In this document: piece by piece, positions 44,946 through 53,198 of the stretch
How positions within the stretch are numbered: the stretch's first letter is position 1
How the letters are laid out: the number at the start of each line of letters is the position of its first letter
Assembly (NCBI RefSeq): GCF_900101595.1
Contig: NZ_FMYY01000003.1
Span: forward strand, 179,879-243,878
Direction of reading: 5' to 3'
Source of the DNA: Paenibacillus sp. cl123
Lineage (GTDB): Bacteria > Bacillota > Bacilli > Paenibacillales > NBRC-103111
Length of the DNA: 64,000 nucleotides
Notes under the pieces: model-generated
Told to the model about the DNA's origin: nothing
Databases searched by the model: none
Seen by the model: only the letters and a program-made list of their open reading frames with translations
Translations under genes and position numbers: made by a program

Positions 44946-45265
44946 CCTTGGCGGAATTGGTTACCATCCTCAAGTCTACAGGGCTGCCGGTAGCATACGG
45001 GGAGTTTCCTGCACCATCGCCGCCCCCGCCTTTCATCACGCTGCAATTTGCCTATTCAAGCGACCTACAGGCCGACAATCACAACTACGTCGAGATCGGC
45101 AACATGCAGGTAGAACTGTATACAAAAATGAAAGAACCGGAAACGGAGAAACTGCTGCAAGACGTATTGAAAGCCAATCGATTCCCGTACAGCAAGCTTG
45201 AGACGTGGCTGGAGACAGAAAAACTCCGGCAGATCATTTATGAAATTCAACTCATTGGAGGTTAA
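44942..45265 (+). CDS. Tail terminator/completion protein
   Basis: The 107-residue protein is of the SPP1 gp17 / lambda gpU type by position and pattern: the N-terminal helix LVTILKSTGLPVAYGEFP, then VQVELYTK-like strands, and a C-terminal strand YEIQLIGG. It caps the tail tube. The ATGA overlap links it to the previous gene. Confidence 0.75.
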   Translation: MTLAELVTILKSTGLPVAYGEFPAPSPPPPFITLQFAYSSDLQADNHNYVEIGNMQVELYTKMKEPETEKLLQDVLKANRFPYSKLETWLETEKLRQIIYEIQLIGG

Positions 45266-45268
45266 ACC

Positions 45269-46048
45269 ATGGCGAACAATAAAGTTACATTCGGTTTGGA
45301 AAAGGTGCATATCGCATTCGTTGATGAAACAAGCCCCACACAACCGGCTTGGAAAGCGCCGATTCCCATCCCAGGCGCGGTGCGCTGGACACCTACGACA
45401 GTAGGTGAAGCAAGTACCTTCTATGCGGACAATACGGCCTATTTTGTGGCTACAAGCAATAACGGGTACACCGCAGAATTGGAAATGGCCCTTGTGCCGG
45501 ATGCGGTACTTGCTGAGATGCTTGGATGGCAGATCGACGCAAACGGCATGCTCGTAGAAGTATCCGATGGCATCGCAAAGAAATTTGCACTGATGGGGCA
45601 AGTTCAGGGCGATCAGAAGAACCGCCGCTTTGTATACTTCAACTGCCAAGCCAGCCGACCGGCAAAAGAGCGGACAACCAAAAACGAAACCATTACCCCT
45701 TCGACGGATGTCCTGAGCATTGTTGTGTCCCCGATGGAGATCGGCGGAAGGACAATCGTCAAGGGCGATATCGAACTGTCCGATACGAATGCAGCAGCTT
45801 ATAATGCCTTCTTCTCCGCGGTGACTGTTCCAACTTTTGGGGCGGCGAGCAAGACGGCGCTGGCGGCAAACATCGCTTTTGCTAACAGCCTGACACAAGC
45901 CAATTATACGCCTGCCACGTGGACCAAGTTGACGGCAGCCAAGACAGCGGCGACTACGGTTAACTCGAACGGTAGCGCGGCCCAAGCGCAGGTTGATTCA
46001 GCAAACACAGCGCTTTCGACGGCAATCCTCGGTCTGGTGGTGGTATAA
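45269..46048 (+). CDS. Major tail (tube) protein with C-terminal FIVAR-like domain
   Basis: The product has 259 residues. The first about 190 form a tail tube fold (TFGLEKVHIAFVDE, AELEMALVPDAVLAEMLG, IVVSPMEIGGRTIVKGDIEL). A final roughly 65-residue helical part matches the FIVAR pattern (YTPATWTKLTAAKTAATTV, then VDSANTALSTAI) and is probably exposed on the tail surface. ATTGGAGG precedes the ATG. Confidence 0.85.
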   Translation: MANNKVTFGLEKVHIAFVDETSPTQPAWKAPIPIPGAVRWTPTTVGEASTFYADNTAYFVATSNNGYTAELEMALVPDAVLAEMLGWQIDANGMLVEVSDGIAKKFALMGQVQGDQKNRRFVYFNCQASRPAKERTTKNETITPSTDVLSIVVSPMEIGGRTIVKGDIELSDTNAAAYNAFFSAVTVPTFGAASKTALAANIAFANSLTQANYTPATWTKLTAAKTAATTVNSNGSAAQAQVDSANTALSTAILGLVVV

Positions 46049-46049
46049 A

Positions 46050-46388
46050 ATGAGAATCTTAAAGTTCGGCGAACAAGAGATCAGAGTCAGGGCGACGCCC
46101 CTGGCTCTTTTGTATTACAAGCAGGAATTCAAGACGGACCTGGTTGCTGATTTCATTACTTTGGAAAAGTTTCGCAAGGATATGAGTCACTTTGATTCGG
46201 TCTTAATGCTGCAGCTTGTCTGGGCGATGGCGAAGGCCGATGCTTTCGGCAAGACCTTCCCGCCCTTTATCGAATGGCTCGGAAGCTTGGAGGCCGTGGA
46301 CTTCACGGACGAAGAGTTTCTAATGGGTGCTTTGGAGGAAGCCGCAGACGGCTTTTTTCGTAAAGGAGCAAAACCACCCCAAGAGTAA
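46050..46388 (+). CDS. Tail assembly chaperone (gpG-like)
   Basis: A 112-residue helical protein with the chaperone pattern (FGEQEIRVRATPLALLYYKQ ... FIEWLGSL ... FLMGALEEAADGF). It coats the tape measure protein before the tube forms. ATG at 46050 is used. Its reading frame ends at CCA CCC CAA GAG TAA, where a +1 slip at CCC-C would enter the following frame and make the longer gpGT-type form. Confidence 0.8.
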   Translation: MRILKFGEQEIRVRATPLALLYYKQEFKTDLVADFITLEKFRKDMSHFDSVLMLQLVWAMAKADAFGKTFPPFIEWLGSLEAVDFTDEEFLMGALEEAADGFFRKGAKPPQE

Positions 46389-46572
46389 CAGGGCACCCGG
46401 CCGCATGGATACGGAGTTGTTGGCGGTAGGAAAGCGGATCGGCCTCAGCTTAATGGAGATTAATGAGCTTCGGGTGGCCGATTTATTCGATATCGCCAAA
46501 GCCTATACAGGAAACCAGGACGAAGAAGCAAAAGAGGCAGACCAAGCGGATATTGACGCATTTTATAGATAG
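46381..46572 (+). CDS. T part of the tail assembly chaperone (frameshift extension)
   Basis: A frame in the +1 phase relative to the gpG-like gene. It codes for a roughly 63-residue segment with RIGLSLMEINELRVADLFD, the usual T domain that binds the tail tube protein. A start at ATG 46405 has no ribosome binding site, so expression by ribosomal frameshift at 46377-46380 (CCCC) is more likely. The two frames overlap up to 46388. Confidence 0.7.
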   Translation, partial: KSNRAPGRMDTELLAVGKRIGLSLMEINELRVADLFDIAKAYTGNQDEEAKEADQADIDAFYR

Positions 46573-46583
46573 GGGGCGGAAGC

Positions 46584-49500
46584 ATGGCAGAGACAATTCG
46601 CGGCATAAACGTCGTGATTGGGGCAGATACGACGGCGCTGGCCGCCGCCCTATCTGATGTGAACAAGAAAAGCCGGGACATTCAGACGGAACTGAAGCAG
46701 GTCGAGAAACTGCTCAAGCTCGATCCGACGAACACCGAACTGCTGGCTCAAAAGCAAAAACTGCTTGGGGATGCCATTGAAAGCAGCCGGGAAAAACTTA
46801 ACCGGCTGAAGATGGCCCAGCAGCAAGTGAACGAGCAGTTTGCCAAAGGTGACATTTCAGAAGGGCAATACCGGGCATTTCAGCGGGAAGTGGCAAAAAC
46901 CGAGCAGGAGCTGCGCGGCCTTGAAAACCGTCTGTCCAGTACGGACAACGAGCTTAAGCAGCAATCCAAATCGGTTAGCAGATTGGGCAAGGATTATCAG
47001 GAATCTTTCGATCAGGCATCAAAATCGCTGGGCAATACCTTCGACCGGATCAAGATGGCGGGGGCTGCTATTACGGCGGCGGGCGTGGCGATGGGCGCGG
47101 GGCTTGGGGCCGCTGTAAAGCAGACGATGGAATTTGATGCTGCCATGTCCAAAGTGAAGGGGCTGGCAAATGCGACAGCAGATGAGTTTGCCGCGCTACG
47201 CAAGCAGGCCATCGACCTTGGCGCATCCACTTCATTTTCAGCCTCACAGGTCGCAGAAGGCATGCAAGAGCTGGCCGCAGCCGGATTCAATGCAAGCCAG
47301 ATCATGGCAGCCATGCCGGGCGTATTATCCGCCACCGCCGCATCGGGTGAAGAGATGTCGCTCGTGGCCGAAACGATGGCCTCCACGCTTAATGGTTTCG
47401 GTCTCCAGGCGGCAGAAGCGGGAAGGGTTGCGGATATTCTTGCTCAAGCTGCTAACTCGTCGGCGATCAGCGTTCAGGATATGGCATACTCCCTCAAGTT
47501 CGTTGGTCCTCCTGCTAAGGCGCTGGGCGTATCGCTCGAAGAGGTTGGCGCGGCATTAATAGAAATGGGCAACGCGGGAATAAAGTCCGAGCAAGCTGGG
47601 ACAACGCTCCGGGCGGCTCTCCTGCGGCTTGTTGACCCTCCAAAAGAAGCGAAGGACGTACTGAATGCCCTGGGCGTATCTATCGTGGATACAAGCGGGA
47701 AAATGCTACCGTTTAGCGATATCATCGACCAACTCAACAAAAAACTGGCTGGCCAGACGGAAGCACAGAAGGCCGCGGCGCTTGCTACCATATTCGGACT
47801 TGAGACAGTCAGCGGAATGATGGTCCTCGTCGATCAGGGCAAGACGAAGTTTGATGCTTATACCAAGTCGCTGCAAAACAGCGCGGGAGCATCGAAGAAT
47901 GCCGCCGACATCATGAAGGATAATCTCAAGGGCAGCGTCGATCAATTAACGGGTGCGGTTGAATCCGCAGCAATCAGTATTGGTTCTAAGCTATCTCCCG
48001 CAGTCCGAAAGACCGCGGATGCATTGACGGATATCGTCAACAAGTTCAATGGCATGTCTGATGGCATGCAGACGGCGGTGGTCGTGGGGGCGAGCCTGAC
48101 AGCCGGACTCACGTTGCTGACGGGTCCTTTGCTGCTCTTGATCGGCTATATTCCTCAGATCGTGGCAGGCTTACGCCTCATTGGGCCTGCAATAACTGCC
48201 TCAACTGGTCCGATAGGTTTAGTGGTGGCGGCTATAGCGACGCTTATATCGACGTTTATGGCCGTGAATAGCCTTATCAACTCTTCGATTCACAACACTA
48301 ATCGATTCAAGGCAGCGTCAGCAGATGCGTTGCAATCCTCTACTGGCAGTTTTCAGAAGTTCCGATCGGAGTTGGCCGGAACAGCTAAGAGTGCCGAATC
48401 GAGTGGCAAGGCCGTCGGGGCTGGACTTGTGAAGGGGATTACGGACGGAATCAAAGAAGGCAAGCAGCAGTCCGTTGATGCCCTCAAAGAAACCGTAGAT
48501 GCCATGAAGAAGTCCGTCGAATCCAATAAAGAAACGCTGAATCAAATCGGAGCTGCGATTGTGACGGCGCTAAAGAAGCGATACGACGAAGCAGAACAAG
48601 CACAGTCGGAAGCTTTGGACGAACAGCTATCCAATGAGAAACGCACCTCTGAGGAGACGATAAAACTTCACGAAAAAGAGTACGAGTCCCGGGTTAAAAG
48701 CCTGGACAAACAGGTTGAAAGTGAACGTAAGGCATCGGATGCCCGTCTCAAGCTTATCGATAAGGAATACAACGAAAAGCTCAAACTGATCGACTCCGAG
48801 GCATACGAGCAGACCAAAGCCATCCAGGAGCAGATTGACGGGATCGACGCGCAGACCAAGGCTGAAGACAAGGCCCGCAAGGAAAGCGAGTACCAGAGCC
48901 GTATCACTGAGCTGAGGAAGCAACTGGATGCAGCGGCAACCGCCGAGGAAAAAGCAAGGCTGCAAGATGACATTAACGAAGAAATAGCCAATCGGGAGCG
49001 GGAACAGTTACTCGAATCCCGGCAGCAGCAAAAGGATGCGCTCAAGGCTCAGATCGATGCGATCAAGGAAGCAGCAGCTCAACGTAAAGAGCAGCTTAAA
49101 ACCGAAACCGATGACCGCAAAGAAACCGAGAAGGACAAGCTGGAAGCCGTCAAAGAGTCTTTGGCGGACCAGAAGGATGAAACAAAGAAAGCATACGAAG
49201 CCCTGAAAGAGACGGAGAAGGAGCGTCTGAAAGCGGTCGAGGGGCGGCTGAAAGATGAGAAGGAAGCCGTAAAAAAACACTATGATACGCTCAAGCAAGA
49301 AGAGAACATTCAAGCCGAAGCGCGAAAACTTGTGCTTGATCAAAAAAACGAAGAAATCGTTCAGCTCCTTGATACCTACAACCCCAAGTGGCAGGAAGCC
49401 GGAAAGAACTTCTCTGATTCTCTGAAGAAAGGTTTGGAGGGTCTTAGCACAACTTCCGACGCTGTAAAAACGGCCTTGGATATTGCGCCGGATATTGCCA

Positions 49501-51011
49501 ATCAGGTTGTGCAGCTCGAAGCCTTGGAAGCTAAGCTAAAAGACGTAGAGAAAGCTGCGAAAGGCGACGGAGCTGGAGGCGGGATGGGCGGCGGTCTTAT
49601 CGCCGGTCTGGATGGAGCGAATCTGTCCGCCGATCAATTAGCGCAGACGTTGGAAACGCAGCTCAAACCGGCCATCGAAAACACCGCGGGAGCAGCCGAA
49701 ACGACCAAAGATAAAGCAGTGGAAGCTTTCATCGGGTTAAAAGATCGATCGATTGTACAGCTCAATGAGTTGTATTGGTCCGGTAAAACGGTAACGGATA
49801 ATACGGCTGCTGATATTGCCGATACCTTCTTCGGGATGGGAAATACCATTCTTGCTAATTTAAAGGAATCTCATGGAAAACAGATCACTGAACTATCGAG
49901 ATTCTTTGCTGACAGCTCCGTGCTAACCGATGAAGAGGAAGCAAAAGCCCTTGCAAAAGCTCAAGAAAACAACACGAAAAGCGAAGAGGAAGTAAGGGCG
50001 AGCCAAACCAGGGTTGCAGAAATCCTCTTGAATGCCTTGACTGAAAAAAGGGGGATCACTCAGCAAGAGTATGACGAGATAAATAAGATTCGGGAAACCA
50101 TGAACAAACAGGCTGAGAAAGCGCTGGGTGACAGCATCAGAGAACAGAAGGTACTTCTTGAAAAACTCAAGGCGGACTCAGCAGAAGTCACCGCACAGCA
50201 AGCTGCCGAGGTCGTGAAGAACAGTAACGAGCAAAAGGAAAAGACGGTGAAGGCCGCTGAGGAGCAATATACCTCTGTAATGGATGCCGTCATTCGGCAG
50301 CGGGATGAAAGCAAGTCCATCACAGCCGAACAAGCTGATGCATTAATCGCCGATGCAAAGCGGCAGAGGGATGAATCAGTAACTGCCGCCGAGGATATGC
50401 ATAAAAGAGTTGTAGAGCAAGCCAAGCTGCAGGCGACTGAATATGTCAATTACGTCAACTGGCAAACCGGAGAAGTTAAAGGCAAGTGGGATACCTTCTT
50501 CCTGGATCAACAAAAAAGCTGGGACAATTACGTGGACCACATCAAAAATATTGACTGGAAGAAAACCGGTTCTGATGTGCTGACATTTTTCCTGGAAGGC
50601 TTCACATCCAAGGAATCCGAAATTGGCAAGCGAATCCGGTCATTTGGGCAAGGCATCGCCGATCAGCTTAAGGGCATCTTGGGGATTAACTCCCCATCCA
50701 AAGTTACAATGCAGATTGGTGAATGGACGGGTGAGGGCCTGGCAATTGGGATGAAAAACTCCCTTCACGATGTCGAGAGGCAGGCGGGCATGTTGGCGGA
50801 CGCCGCAACTCCCTATCTCGCTTCTCCCGGTTCTGGCATGTCGGGCTTTGGGTCTACGGGCGGGAGTGTCGTAAATCAAGTGAACATGGAAGGGCTGTTC
50901 GCCGGGGCAAATATCACGATTCGAAGTGACGACGATATCCGCAAACTGGCCCAAGAAATCAATGATTTGTCCTTGTCGGAAAACAGATACTCAGGGGGAA
51001 TGCAGACATGA
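46584..51011 (+). CDS. Tail tape measure protein
   Basis: The 1475-residue protein sets tail length. An N-terminal coiled coil (about 20-135) is followed by the TP901-type core (about 170-470, with FDAAMSKVKGLANATADEFA). Hydrophobic segments lie around 490-565, and a very long charged coiled coil (about 640-930) carries repeated Lys/Glu/Arg heptads. A C-terminal region ends GINSPSKVTMQIGEWTGEGL, typical of tape measures. By the rule of about 1.5 angstrom per residue the tail would be roughly 200 nm. Confidence 0.95.
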   Translation: MAETIRGINVVIGADTTALAAALSDVNKKSRDIQTELKQVEKLLKLDPTNTELLAQKQKLLGDAIESSREKLNRLKMAQQQVNEQFAKGDISEGQYRAFQREVAKTEQELRGLENRLSSTDNELKQQSKSVSRLGKDYQESFDQASKSLGNTFDRIKMAGAAITAAGVAMGAGLGAAVKQTMEFDAAMSKVKGLANATADEFAALRKQAIDLGASTSFSASQVAEGMQELAAAGFNASQIMAAMPGVLSATAASGEEMSLVAETMASTLNGFGLQAAEAGRVADILAQAANSSAISVQDMAYSLKFVGPPAKALGVSLEEVGAALIEMGNAGIKSEQAGTTLRAALLRLVDPPKEAKDVLNALGVSIVDTSGKMLPFSDIIDQLNKKLAGQTEAQKAAALATIFGLETVSGMMVLVDQGKTKFDAYTKSLQNSAGASKNAADIMKDNLKGSVDQLTGAVESAAISIGSKLSPAVRKTADALTDIVNKFNGMSDGMQTAVVVGASLTAGLTLLTGPLLLLIGYIPQIVAGLRLIGPAITASTGPIGLVVAAIATLISTFMAVNSLINSSIHNTNRFKAASADALQSSTGSFQKFRSELAGTAKSAESSGKAVGAGLVKGITDGIKEGKQQSVDALKETVDAMKKSVESNKETLNQIGAAIVTALKKRYDEAEQAQSEALDEQLSNEKRTSEETIKLHEKEYESRVKSLDKQVESERKASDARLKLIDKEYNEKLKLIDSEAYEQTKAIQEQIDGIDAQTKAEDKARKESEYQSRITELRKQLDAAATAEEKARLQDDINEEIANREREQLLESRQQQKDALKAQIDAIKEAAAQRKEQLKTETDDRKETEKDKLEAVKESLADQKDETKKAYEALKETEKERLKAVEGRLKDEKEAVKKHYDTLKQEENIQAEARKLVLDQKNEEIVQLLDTYNPKWQEAGKNFSDSLKKGLEGLSTTSDAVKTALDIAPDIANQVVQLEALEAKLKDVEKAAKGDGAGGGMGGGLIAGLDGANLSADQLAQTLETQLKPAIENTAGAAETTKDKAVEAFIGLKDRSIVQLNELYWSGKTVTDNTAADIADTFFGMGNTILANLKESHGKQITELSRFFADSSVLTDEEEAKALAKAQENNTKSEEEVRASQTRVAEILLNALTEKRGITQQEYDEINKIRETMNKQAEKALGDSIREQKVLLEKLKADSAEVTAQQAAEVVKNSNEQKEKTVKAAEEQYTSVMDAVIRQRDESKSITAEQADALIADAKRQRDESVTAAEDMHKRVVEQAKLQATEYVNYVNWQTGEVKGKWDTFFLDQQKSWDNYVDHIKNIDWKKTGSDVLTFFLEGFTSKESEIGKRIRSFGQGIADQLKGILGINSPSKVTMQIGEWTGEGLAIGMKNSLHDVERQAGMLADAATPYLASPGSGMSGFGSTGGSVVNQVNMEGLFAGANITIRSDDDIRKLAQEINDLSLSENRYSGGMQT

Positions 51012-51574
51012 GTGTATTAAGGATAGCCGGAAGGACCCCTGCGGAACTTGGCATGATAGTGACAGGTAGGAGCCAGCGCCCGGGTCTTCCCAGCACCCGG
51101 GACAACTTGCTTGCGATCCCCGGACGGAACGGGGCCATGGACTTCGGGGCCGATATGGAACCCAGGCTTTTTTCGTTGGATTGTGCAATCATCTCCCGGA
51201 ATCACATCGAGCTGCAGCATCGCATTGAAACATTCATGCGATTGCTGGTCGATAGCTACGGCCGTCCTCGAACCGTCGAATTGGTGTTTGAAGCCCATCC
51301 GGATCGAGTCTATAACGTCCGATACAGCGGGGCCATGCCCATCGATCGAATAGCGGGACATGGACGGTTTATGCTGCCATTGACGGCATATGAACCGTAT
51401 GCGCTTGGGGTTGAGCAACTTTGGGAGCAGACAGTGGTGACATCGCCACGAGCTTTTACCATCCAATCGGCGGGCGACATCCGGACCGAGCCGGTTATCG
51501 AATTGACCAATACGGGAAACACGACCATTACGAGCTTTAGGATCCAAAACGAATATGAAATCGACCAAGGATAG
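51008..51574 (+). CDS. Distal tail protein, N-terminal part
   Basis: A 188-residue protein of the Dit type. The N-terminal half forms the ring domain (about 1-130: LGMIVTGRSQRPGLPSTRDN, GRNGAMDFG, DVR-type RTVELVFEAHPDRVYNVRYSG), followed by AYEPYALG. It then stops shortly after the first strands of the expected C-terminal galectin-like domain (TEPVIELTNTG). Full Dit proteins are about 250-280 residues. A segment resembling the missing domain is encoded about 700 bp further on, in 52038-52556. The ATGA overlap with the tape measure is normal. Confidence 0.8.
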   Translation: MSVLRIAGRTPAELGMIVTGRSQRPGLPSTRDNLLAIPGRNGAMDFGADMEPRLFSLDCAIISRNHIELQHRIETFMRLLVDSYGRPRTVELVFEAHPDRVYNVRYSGAMPIDRIAGHGRFMLPLTAYEPYALGVEQLWEQTVVTSPRAFTIQSAGDIRTEPVIELTNTGNTTITSFRIQNEYEIDQG

Positions 51575-51585
51575 GAGTGAGCACC

Positions 51586-52023
51586 ATGCCACTTTCAAAC
51601 ACGCTTGCTACGGCGTTGCTCAATCAGGTGTTTAGAAATACGAACTACACTCGGCCTACAACCATTTACGTCGCCCTTTATACCTCTAACCCTACGGGAG
51701 CTGACACGGGCACAGAGGTTACAGGCGGGGGCTATGTAAGACAGGCTATCACGTTTAGTGCTCCGACAAACGATTCATACAGCGAGTACAACAATAAGAC
51801 CGGGCAACTCGGGACAGTCACAAAGCCGACGAGTAAAAATAGTGCTGAGATAGTTTTTCCGATTGCCTCGGCCGATTGGGGCACGGTAACGCATATCGGG
51901 CTGCGGGATGCGGCCACAGGCGGCACGCTGCTGTCTTATGACCAGATCAATAACCCGAGGACGATATTGACCGGCGACCGGTTGCGCTTGCCGATCGATG
52001 CCGTTATCCAGACCATGAGGTAA
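51586..52023 (+). CDS. Phage tail fibre-like beta protein
   Basis: The 145-residue protein has the pattern of a small tail fibre/structural family: an N-terminal helix NTLATALLNQVFRNT, TTIYVALYTSNPT, GGGYVRQAITFSAP, WGTVTHIGLRDA. It separates the two Dit-like pieces. ATG at 51586 has AGGAG 8 nt upstream; a GTG at 51577 is also in frame. Its exact place in the tail is unknown. Confidence 0.65.
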   Translation: MPLSNTLATALLNQVFRNTNYTRPTTIYVALYTSNPTGADTGTEVTGGGYVRQAITFSAPTNDSYSEYNNKTGQLGTVTKPTSKNSAEIVFPIASADWGTVTHIGLRDAATGGTLLSYDQINNPRTILTGDRLRLPIDAVIQTMR

Positions 52024-52037
52024 GAGGGGGCCGAACG

Positions 52038-52556
52038 ATGTTCAATCGCGGCTTTTATAACCGAATGCCCTTTAACCGATTCGCTGTCGTGGACATTTAT
52101 GCTGCGGTGAGGATTGACGGATTCGGTGATTTGACCGTCCGTACAGTAGCAGAGATGTACACCGGGGCTAGGATCGATGGGCGAGGTGACTTGCAGGCGG
52201 ATGCGACTCGGGAGATTTTCTTTGCGATTACGATGGACGGGCAGGGTGATCTGTCCGCAACTATTAGCCGGGAAATCTTTCAAGGGGCGATCATTGACGG
52301 CCAGGGCGATCTTTCTGCGGATGCTCGCCGATATCATGTGGACGTGCTGGAGTTTACCGGAAACTTTGCTCCAGGTGACAAGATCGTTATCGATTCCAAG
52401 CAACTATCTGTAACCAAAAATGGTGTGAACATCCTTCATAATTTTACGGGGGATTTCTTTAACCTGAACGTCGGCAGCAACGATTTCTTGTACCAAGACA
52501 CGGCAGCGGGGCGGTCAGTGCTGATCCGTATCACGCACCGAGATAAATTCGTGTAG
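52038..52556 (+). CDS. Tail protein with four 20-residue repeats and a Dit-like C-terminal domain
   Basis: The product has 172 residues. After a short Phe/Arg-rich start come four repeats of exactly 20 residues with core I-D-G-x-G-D-L (cores at about 26, 46, 66 and 86). A C-terminal domain (about 98-172) then reads LEFTGNFAPGDKIVIDSKQL, FTGDFFNLNVGSNDF and VLIRITHRDKF, which looks like the C-terminal half of Dit proteins. It may supply in trans the domain lacking in the gene at 51008. Confidence 0.65.
   Translation: MFNRGFYNRMPFNRFAVVDIYAAVRIDGFGDLTVRTVAEMYTGARIDGRGDLQADATREIFFAITMDGQGDLSATISREIFQGAIIDGQGDLSADARRYHVDVLEFTGNFAPGDKIVIDSKQLSVTKNGVNILHNFTGDFFNLNVGSNDFLYQDTAAGRSVLIRITHRDKFV
52113..52331 (+). 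repeat. Four 60-bp coding repeats
   Basis: Units of 60 bp encoding (R/T/I)-(I/M)-D-G-x-G-D-L plus a variable part. The DNA has diverged between units while the peptide core is kept, so selection acts on the protein. Confidence 0.75.
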
Positions 52557-52568
52557 GAGGTCCATTAC

Positions 52569-53198
52569 ATGCATGATATCGAACTGATTCTTGTTGACAT
52601 AAACAAGGAACTTTGCGGGGAATTCGAGGAATGCTTCGAAGGATTGGAACGCGTCTCGGTCGTCAATGGGTCATTCACTGACATCAAAGAATGGGACTGC
52701 ATAATCACTCCCGGAAACAGTTACGGGATCATGGATGGCGGGTTTGATTTGCACGTCTCTAGATTCTTCGGTCCTCAATTGGAGCATCGGGTGAGAGGAT
52801 ACATTTTTGCATTTCATGCAAGTATCCAACCTGTCGGAACGGCGTTGATTGTGCCGACCAAAGACCAAAAGCACCCTTTTGTGGCATATGCTCCAACGAT
52901 GCGAATACCCATGCCAATCCTTGGAACAATCAATGTCTTTCTAGCTATGAAAGCGGCTTTGCAGGCTATCCAAAATCATAATGATACCTGTTCGCAAAAT
53001 GGACTCCTGCCAATCCGAAAAGTAATTTGCCCCGGGCTTGGAACGGCGACCGGGCATATTGCATATGACATTGCAGCACATCAGATGCGTATCGCCTATG
53101 AATTAGTCTGCGAACCTATGAGGCGGGTATCGTGGGAAAAGATAGTGGAATTCGAACACAAGCTTGCTAGGAGGGCCATATGCCGAACGCGCCAATAA
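52569..53198 (+). CDS. Macrodomain protein in the tail operon
   Basis: A 209-residue single macrodomain. The ADP-ribose-binding loops are recognisable: the N-terminal strand IELILVDINKEL, the first loop IITPGNSYGIMDGGFD (about 46-61), and the second CPGLGTATG (about 157-165). Macrodomains bind or hydrolyse ADP-ribose and its derivatives. Tail operons do not normally hold one. GGAGG precedes the ATG, and its end overlaps the following tail gene by 19 nt, so it is expressed late. Possible roles are a virion protein or removal of ADP-ribose marks or signals; neither is shown. Confidence 0.8.
   Translation: MHDIELILVDINKELCGEFEECFEGLERVSVVNGSFTDIKEWDCIITPGNSYGIMDGGFDLHVSRFFGPQLEHRVRGYIFAFHASIQPVGTALIVPTKDQKHPFVAYAPTMRIPMPILGTINVFLAMKAALQAIQNHNDTCSQNGLLPIRKVICPGLGTATGHIAYDIAAHQMRIAYELVCEPMRRVSWEKIVEFEHKLARRAICRTRQ

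Noticed and set aside
51008..51574. Dit truncation considered as a sequencing frameshift
   Set aside because: No other frame continues the domain after the stop; a good ribosome binding site and new gene follow at once, and the matching domain appears intact 700 bp downstream.
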